Shown: positions 60,868 to 64,000 of the stretch, one piece after another
Numbering within the stretch: the stretch's first letter is position 1
Layout: every line of letters starts with the position of its first letter
From: Ascidiimonas meishanensis
GTDB lineage: Bacteria; Bacteroidota; Bacteroidia; Flavobacteriales; Flavobacteriaceae
DNA length: 64,000 nucleotides
Reading direction: 5' to 3'
NCBI RefSeq assembly: GCF_037782385.1
Contig: NZ_JBBEXD010000010.1
Span: forward strand, 62,001-126,000
Notes under the pieces: generated by a model
Told to the model about the DNA's origin: nothing
Database searches by the model: none
The model's input: only the letters and a program-made list of their open reading frames with translations
Translations under genes and position numbers: made by a program

Positions 60868-61836
60868 ATGAGACGTGCCTACAAAGAAGCATATAAATGG
60901 GTGCGGCATAGCCTTCGAAAAGACCGCACCAAAGGTGCTAGCGAATACGCAATGGCCAGAGAATTTATTCGTGTAAAAACAGGTTTTTTTCATTTGCTTC
61001 GGGATTCTCTTTTTATCATTATAGGTATTTTTTCTGCTGGCTTTGGTTTGGAAAGTTTTCTAATCCCAAATTCGTTTATTGATGGGGGCGTTACGGGAAT
61101 ATCTCTTATCGTAGCGAAAGTTTCTGGTTTTTCATTACCGCTATTGATCGTTCTCATTAATTTGCCATTTATATATCTGGGATACCGGGTGATTAGTAAA
61201 TCATTCGCACTTAAAAGTTTTTTTGCCATTGCAGGACTGGCTTTGGCGGTTGCTTTTATAGAGTACCCAACTGTGACTACAGACAGATTACTTGTTGCTA
61301 CATTTGGAGGATTCTTTTTAGGTGCAGGTATTGGACTATCCATAAGAGGTGGTGGTGTTTTAGATGGCACAGAATTGCTTGCCATTTATTTAAGCAGAAA
61401 AACTGGTATTACTATTGGCGATGTGATTCTTTTATTTAACGTAGTGATCTTTGCTGCAGCAGCCTATCTTTTATCTATAGAAACCGCTTTATATGCTATG
61501 CTTACCTATCTAGCCGCCTCTAAAACCGTAGATTTTGTAGTAGAAGGAGTTGAAGAATACACAGGTATTACCATTATATCCGTCTACAGTGAAGAAATCC
61601 GGACAATGATTACTGAAAAAATGAGAAGAGGAGTTACCATTTATGAAGGAAAGCGTGGTTATGGAAAAAAAGGAGCAAATCTAGATCGTACAGATATCAT
61701 CTATACCGTTATTACACGTCTGGAAGTGGCTAAAATACAAACGGAAATAGATAAAATTGATCCAAATGCATTTGTAATTATGAGTAGTATTAAAGACACT
61801 AAAGGAGGAATGATTAAGAAAAGGGCTCATAAATAA
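60868..61836 (+). CDS. YitT family membrane protein
   Basis: A 322-aa protein. A basic N-terminus (MRRAYKEAYKWVRHSLRK) is followed by five membrane helices (YitT_membrane part) with GIFSAGFGLESFLIPNSFID, GGVTGISLI and LSIRGGGVLDGTELLAIYLS. The C-terminal cytosolic DUF2179 domain has GITIISVYSEEIRTMITEKM and RGVTIYEGKRGYGKKGANLD. Function unknown in spite of wide distribution. It lies 23 bp behind uvrB and may share its transcript. A bidirectional terminator follows it. Confidence 0.9.
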   Translation: MRRAYKEAYKWVRHSLRKDRTKGASEYAMAREFIRVKTGFFHLLRDSLFIIIGIFSAGFGLESFLIPNSFIDGGVTGISLIVAKVSGFSLPLLIVLINLPFIYLGYRVISKSFALKSFFAIAGLALAVAFIEYPTVTTDRLLVATFGGFFLGAGIGLSIRGGGVLDGTELLAIYLSRKTGITIGDVILLFNVVIFAAAAYLLSIETALYAMLTYLAASKTVDFVVEGVEEYTGITIISVYSEEIRTMITEKMRRGVTIYEGKRGYGKKGANLDRTDIIYTVITRLEVAKIQTEIDKIDPNAFVIMSSIKDTKGGMIKKRAHK

Positions 61837-61870
61837 AAAAGAGAAATCTGTTTCCAGATTCCTCTTTTTT
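61835..61870. terminator. Bidirectional terminator between YitT and Hsp20 genes
   Basis: AAAAAAGAG (61835-61843) and CTCTTTTTT (62-70 of line 61861: 61862-61870) pair, with inner stem AATCTG/CAGATT, giving T-tracts on both strands. It serves the convergent genes on either side. Confidence 0.85.
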
Positions 61871-61894
61871 CAACATTACTAACCAAACTTAACA

Positions 61895-62329
61895 TTATGA
61901 AATTTCTATCAATCTTTTTGGCTTTGGAAGTGCCTCTTCTTTTTTTGGAAATGTTAACACCAAAATACCATCTTCATAACTTGCATTGATTGCATCCTCA
62001 TTAACCGTTTCTGGTAAGGTAAAAGAGCGCTTAAAAGAAGAACGACTAAACTCTCTTCTAGTATAATTACCTTTTTCATCTTTGTTTTCAGAAGACGATT
62101 CAACGGTTGATGAAATAGTTAATACATTGTCATCTACCTCTATATGAATATCATCTTTTTTAAATCCTGGTACTGAAAGCTCTAAATCAAAATGATCTTC
62201 AGATTCTTTGATATTTACAGCGGGTAATACATTGTGGCTATGCTCTAATCCACCCATCCAATCAGGCTTTAAAAACTCATCCAATAATGAAGGAAACCAA
62301 ACGTTGTTATTTTTTCTTACTAGGTTCAT
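61895..62329 (-). CDS. Hsp20/alpha-crystallin family small heat-shock protein
   Basis: A 144-aa chaperone. The alpha-crystallin domain spans about residues 37-130: VNIKESEDHFDLELSVPGFK, IHIEVDDNVLTISS and RREFSRSSFKRSFTLPETVN, closing with the G-x-L motif DGILVLTFPKKE and the C-terminal IXI-like RLIEIS. Small heat-shock proteins hold unfolding proteins in oligomers during stress. It is divergent from the DUF2214 gene; the region between contains two copies of a GACnTTTTGTCGCTT element that may carry its control. Confidence 0.96.
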   Translation of the reverse strand: MNLVRKNNNVWFPSLLDEFLKPDWMGGLEHSHNVLPAVNIKESEDHFDLELSVPGFKKDDIHIEVDDNVLTISSTVESSSENKDEKGNYTRREFSRSSFKRSFTLPETVNEDAINASYEDGILVLTFPKKEEALPKPKRLIEIS

Positions 62330-62403
62330 TTTTTATGTATTTTTAGTTAAACTTTTTATTTACGCTTAGTATATGGCAAATTATATTCCATCTATAAAAA
62401 TGA

Positions 62404-62450
62404 GACATTTTGTCGCTTTTTACACCTATATAGATGACTTTTTGTCGCTT
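62404..62450. promoter_or_regulatory. Two direct copies of a GACnTTTTGTCGCTT element
   Basis: GACATTTTGTCGCTT (62404-62418) and GACTTTTTGTCGCTT (62436-62450) agree at 14 of 15 positions and are 32 bp apart. Each contains GAC-n5-GTC symmetry, as expected for a dimeric regulator. They lie between the divergent hsp20 and DUF2214 genes. No regulator is known to me for this exact motif. Confidence 0.5.
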
Positions 62451-62479
62451 ATTGAGTTGTTTACTGTCAAAATGAACTC

Positions 62480-62914
62480 ATGAATTACTATATTCTCTTT
62501 AGATATCTTCACCTAGTCTCCATCTTTATAGTGGTAGGAAGTGTTTTTGCACAGCAGTTTCTTGTAAAGACAGCAGTGGACAAACAATTACTTAAACGTA
62601 TCTTACTTACTGATGCTATTTACGGGATTGCATCGGTTTTGACAGTAACTTTTGGTATGATCTTGTGGTTTGTAGTAGGAAAGCCTCCAGAATTCTATTC
62701 AAATAGCAATACCTTCTGGATCAAAATGAGTCTGTTTATCATCGTAGGTATATTATCTTTATACCCTAGCCTATTCTATTTTAAAAGCAAAAAGGCAAAA
62801 ACAGCGCTCATTCATATTCCTCAAAAACTAATTATGGTATTGAGAATAGAAGCAGCCTTATTACTCATTATTCCGTTTTTTGCAGAATTGATGGCTTTTG
62901 GGGTTACCTTTTAA
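62480..62914 (+). CDS. DUF2214-type membrane protein
   Basis: A 144-aa protein with four membrane helices. ILFRYLHLVSIFIVVGSVFA has the conserved RYLHxxS piece (His at 11) and ILLTDAIYGIASVLTVTFGM follows in the second helix region, as in DUF2214. A WFVVGKPPEFYSNS loop separates helices. Such small four-helix proteins sometimes bind haem, which here is only speculation. It ends 11 nt inside the convergent TerB-like gene, so the two stop regions overlap. Confidence 0.75.
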   Translation: MNYYILFRYLHLVSIFIVVGSVFAQQFLVKTAVDKQLLKRILLTDAIYGIASVLTVTFGMILWFVVGKPPEFYSNSNTFWIKMSLFIIVGILSLYPSLFYFKSKKAKTALIHIPQKLIMVLRIEAALLLIIPFFAELMAFGVTF

Positions 62915-63311
62915 TTATAGTGCGTTTTGAAAATTGAAATAGTATGTCTGGTGGAATTATTTTGTTGGGGTATTGATCCATTATTTTCAAAACCGTTTCC
63001 GTAGCCTGAGGGTGCAGTCCCATTTTTAATCCGTAATTCCTAAGTTCACGCAACTCTTCAGGGTGTTGATGGCCGTCAACATTCATTAATAGGATCAGTC
63101 TGTGGAACTGTAAAATACGTTCAGACTCTGGTTTAATAGGTGTTCTTTTTGCGGTTGTACCAAATAAATGATCAAAAGTTCTTTTGGTTACCCCTAATTG
63201 AGAAGCTACCGCAAGTAAAAAATTATATTCAGAATCTTTAACCTCTTGATCAGATTTAGCAAATGTAATCATATCTGCCAACAGGCTCAGTTTTTCAGAT
63301 TCCGTATCCAT
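62904..63311 (-). CDS. TerB-like domain protein
   Basis: A 135-aa protein from ATG 63311 (MDTESEKLSLLADMITFAKS). KLSLLADMITFAKSDQEVKD and EYNFLLAVASQLGVTKRTFD match the metal-binding helical TerB-like fold with its acidic positions. HPEELRELRNYGLKMGLHPQ forms the second half. The longer frame to 63419 runs over a terminator hairpin and is rejected. Tellurite-resistance-family proteins of this sort occur widely without tellurite function. It overlaps the DUF2214 gene's 3' end by 11 nt. Confidence 0.72.
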   Translation of the reverse strand: MDTESEKLSLLADMITFAKSDQEVKDSEYNFLLAVASQLGVTKRTFDHLFGTTAKRTPIKPESERILQFHRLILLMNVDGHQHPEELRELRNYGLKMGLHPQATETVLKIMDQYPNKIIPPDILFQFSKRTIIKR

Positions 63312-63365
63312 ACTTCCATAAATTTTGTTCAATTTAAAAAAAATCTTAAGACTGTGAAAAAACAT

Positions 63366-63396
63366 AAAAAAACTCCCAGAATAAAATTCTAGGAGT
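63366..63396 (-). terminator. Second minus-strand terminator, no gene directly before it
   Basis: ACTCC-C-AGAAT (63372-63382) pairs with ATTCT-A-GGAGT (63386-63396), one mismatch, over an AAA loop. On the minus strand seven T residues follow. The next upstream gene (sucC) has its own terminator at 63546, so this hairpin may end a short RNA made from 63397-63545. Confidence 0.65.
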
Positions 63397-63545
63397 ACAT
63401 TATAAACCATTTCACTCAAAACTAGCTTTCCAACACTATTGATTTAAGTAAGATACCAAATAAAAGCAATCGGCAAAATGCTTCCGTCAAACCTGATACC
63501 TATACTAAAGACGATTCATAAAACAATATGTTACACTTCATTAAA

Positions 63546-63585
63546 TAAAAAAGACTCCAAAACATAAGCTATAGTTCTGGAGTCT
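63546..63585 (-). terminator. Intrinsic terminator of sucC
   Basis: AGACTCCA (63552-63559) pairs with TGGAGTCT (63578-63585) over an 18-nt loop; on the minus strand a run of T follows. It lies about 24 bp past the sucC stop. Confidence 0.85.
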
Positions 63586-63608
63586 ATCTTGTTAAAACGA
63601 ATATTCTT

Positions 63609-64000
63609 TTAATTGAGTAATTCTTTTACTTTATCGGCAGCTTCTTGAAACTGAACCGCAGAATGCACGGCTAGCCCAGAATTATCGATTAGCTCTTTTG
63701 CAATTTCTGCATTTGTACCTTGCAATCTCACTATAATAGGTACATTAATAGCGTCTCCCATATTCTTATAAGCATCTACAATACCTTGAGCTACACGATC
63801 ACAACGAACGATGCCACCAAAAATATTGACCAATATTGCTTTCACATTGGCATCCTTTAAGATAATACGGAAAGCTGCCTCTACTCTTTTTGCATCTGCT
63901 GTACCTCCAACATCTAAAAAATTAGCCGGTTCCCCACCTGACTGTTTGATAAGATCCATAGTAGCCATTGCCAAGCCAGCACCGTTTACCATACAACCTA
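63609..64000 (-). CDS. sucC: Succinyl-CoA ligase (ADP-forming) subunit beta, partial (5' end outside window)
   Basis: The last 130 or so residues are present; the full protein is about 397 aa. The frame continues past the visible ATG with GC before MVNGAGLAMATMD, so that ATG is internal. GEPANFLDVGGTADAKRVEA, AILVNIFGGIVRCDRVAQGI and IVRLQGTNAEIAKELI are typical for the C-terminal CoA-ligase domain. SucC with SucD makes succinyl-CoA or ATP in the TCA cycle. It ends with its own terminator. The missing ATP-grasp part lies outside the window. Confidence 0.97.
   Translation of the reverse strand, partial: GCMVNGAGLAMATMDLIKQSGGEPANFLDVGGTADAKRVEAAFRIILKDANVKAILVNIFGGIVRCDRVAQGIVDAYKNMGDAINVPIIVRLQGTNAEIAKELIDNSGLAVHSAVQFQEAADKVKELLN

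Noticed and set aside
61895..62329. A ROSE-like or other RNA thermometer before hsp20
   Set aside because: The leader is short and AT-rich with no stem covering a ribosome-binding site.

Overview
The window reads as a chromosomal segment of a marine-type member of the Flavobacteriaceae (Bacteroidota). The DNA is AT-rich. Many genes carry the Bacteroidota -7 promoter box TAnnTTTG, and Shine-Dalgarno sequences are weak or absent. Lineage-typical families are present: three type IX secretion (T9SS) type B sorting proteins, DUF5606, a LETM1-related biofilm protein, 2TM-domain proteins, a long-form Nif3 protein, a zinc-ribbon family protein without cysteines, TupA-like ATP-grasp and DUF4331. I cannot name genus or species from the sequence alone.

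Layout. 1-1 kb: two DUF4331 genes, one cut by the window edge. 1.3-3.3 kb: a type IV toxin-antitoxin pair (AbiEi/AbiEii) with a clear operator over its promoter and a tiny remnant ORF behind it. 3.3-6.5 kb: an AraC regulator, a secreted tandem ABM-fold protein and a LETM1-related protein. 6.6-10.8 kb: a LytS/LytTR-type two-component block in which three free 2TM proteins sit next to a histidine kinase that itself ends in a 2TM domain. 11-20 kb: core genes (CrtA-like, zinc-ribbon family, Nif3, LpxK, hybrid kinase, GAPDH, LipA, an Nramp-like transporter). 20-23.4 kb: an overlapping glycosyltransferase/sigma/transporter operon, then a sigma/anti-sigma pair. 23.8-32.6 kb: glycosyltransferase, a giant propeller-amidohydrolase, ATP-grasp, NRDE, DinB, DUF5606, peptide deformylase and RuvX. 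32.7-40.5 kb: DapD, cell-surface glycosyltransferases, TupA-like protein, CCA-adding enzyme, heme A synthase and nucleoid-associated protein.

The accessory hotspot is 40.5-46.0 kb. A composite tandem repeat array (40.55-42.01 kb) leads into three same-strand ORFs of unknown role. The first two sit behind near-identical leaders of about 350 bp, and the third is bracketed by 39-bp direct repeats. The last repeat unit (41950-42013) and an inverted copy (45650-45713) enclose the whole 3.6-kb block. A 16-bp palindrome followed 20-21 nt later by TTATCTTG occurs in both leaders and again upstream of the AbiE operon 40 kb away. These features make this the best candidate for an undescribed mobile or cassette-like system. 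No integrase or transposase lies in the window.

46-64 kb: DinB/methyltransferase pair, NTF2-like secreted protein, an ABC exporter, three consecutive T9SS type B adhesin-like proteins, UvrB, YitT, Hsp20, DUF2214, a TerB-like protein and the end of sucC. I found no tRNA, rRNA, CRISPR array or complete insertion sequence.
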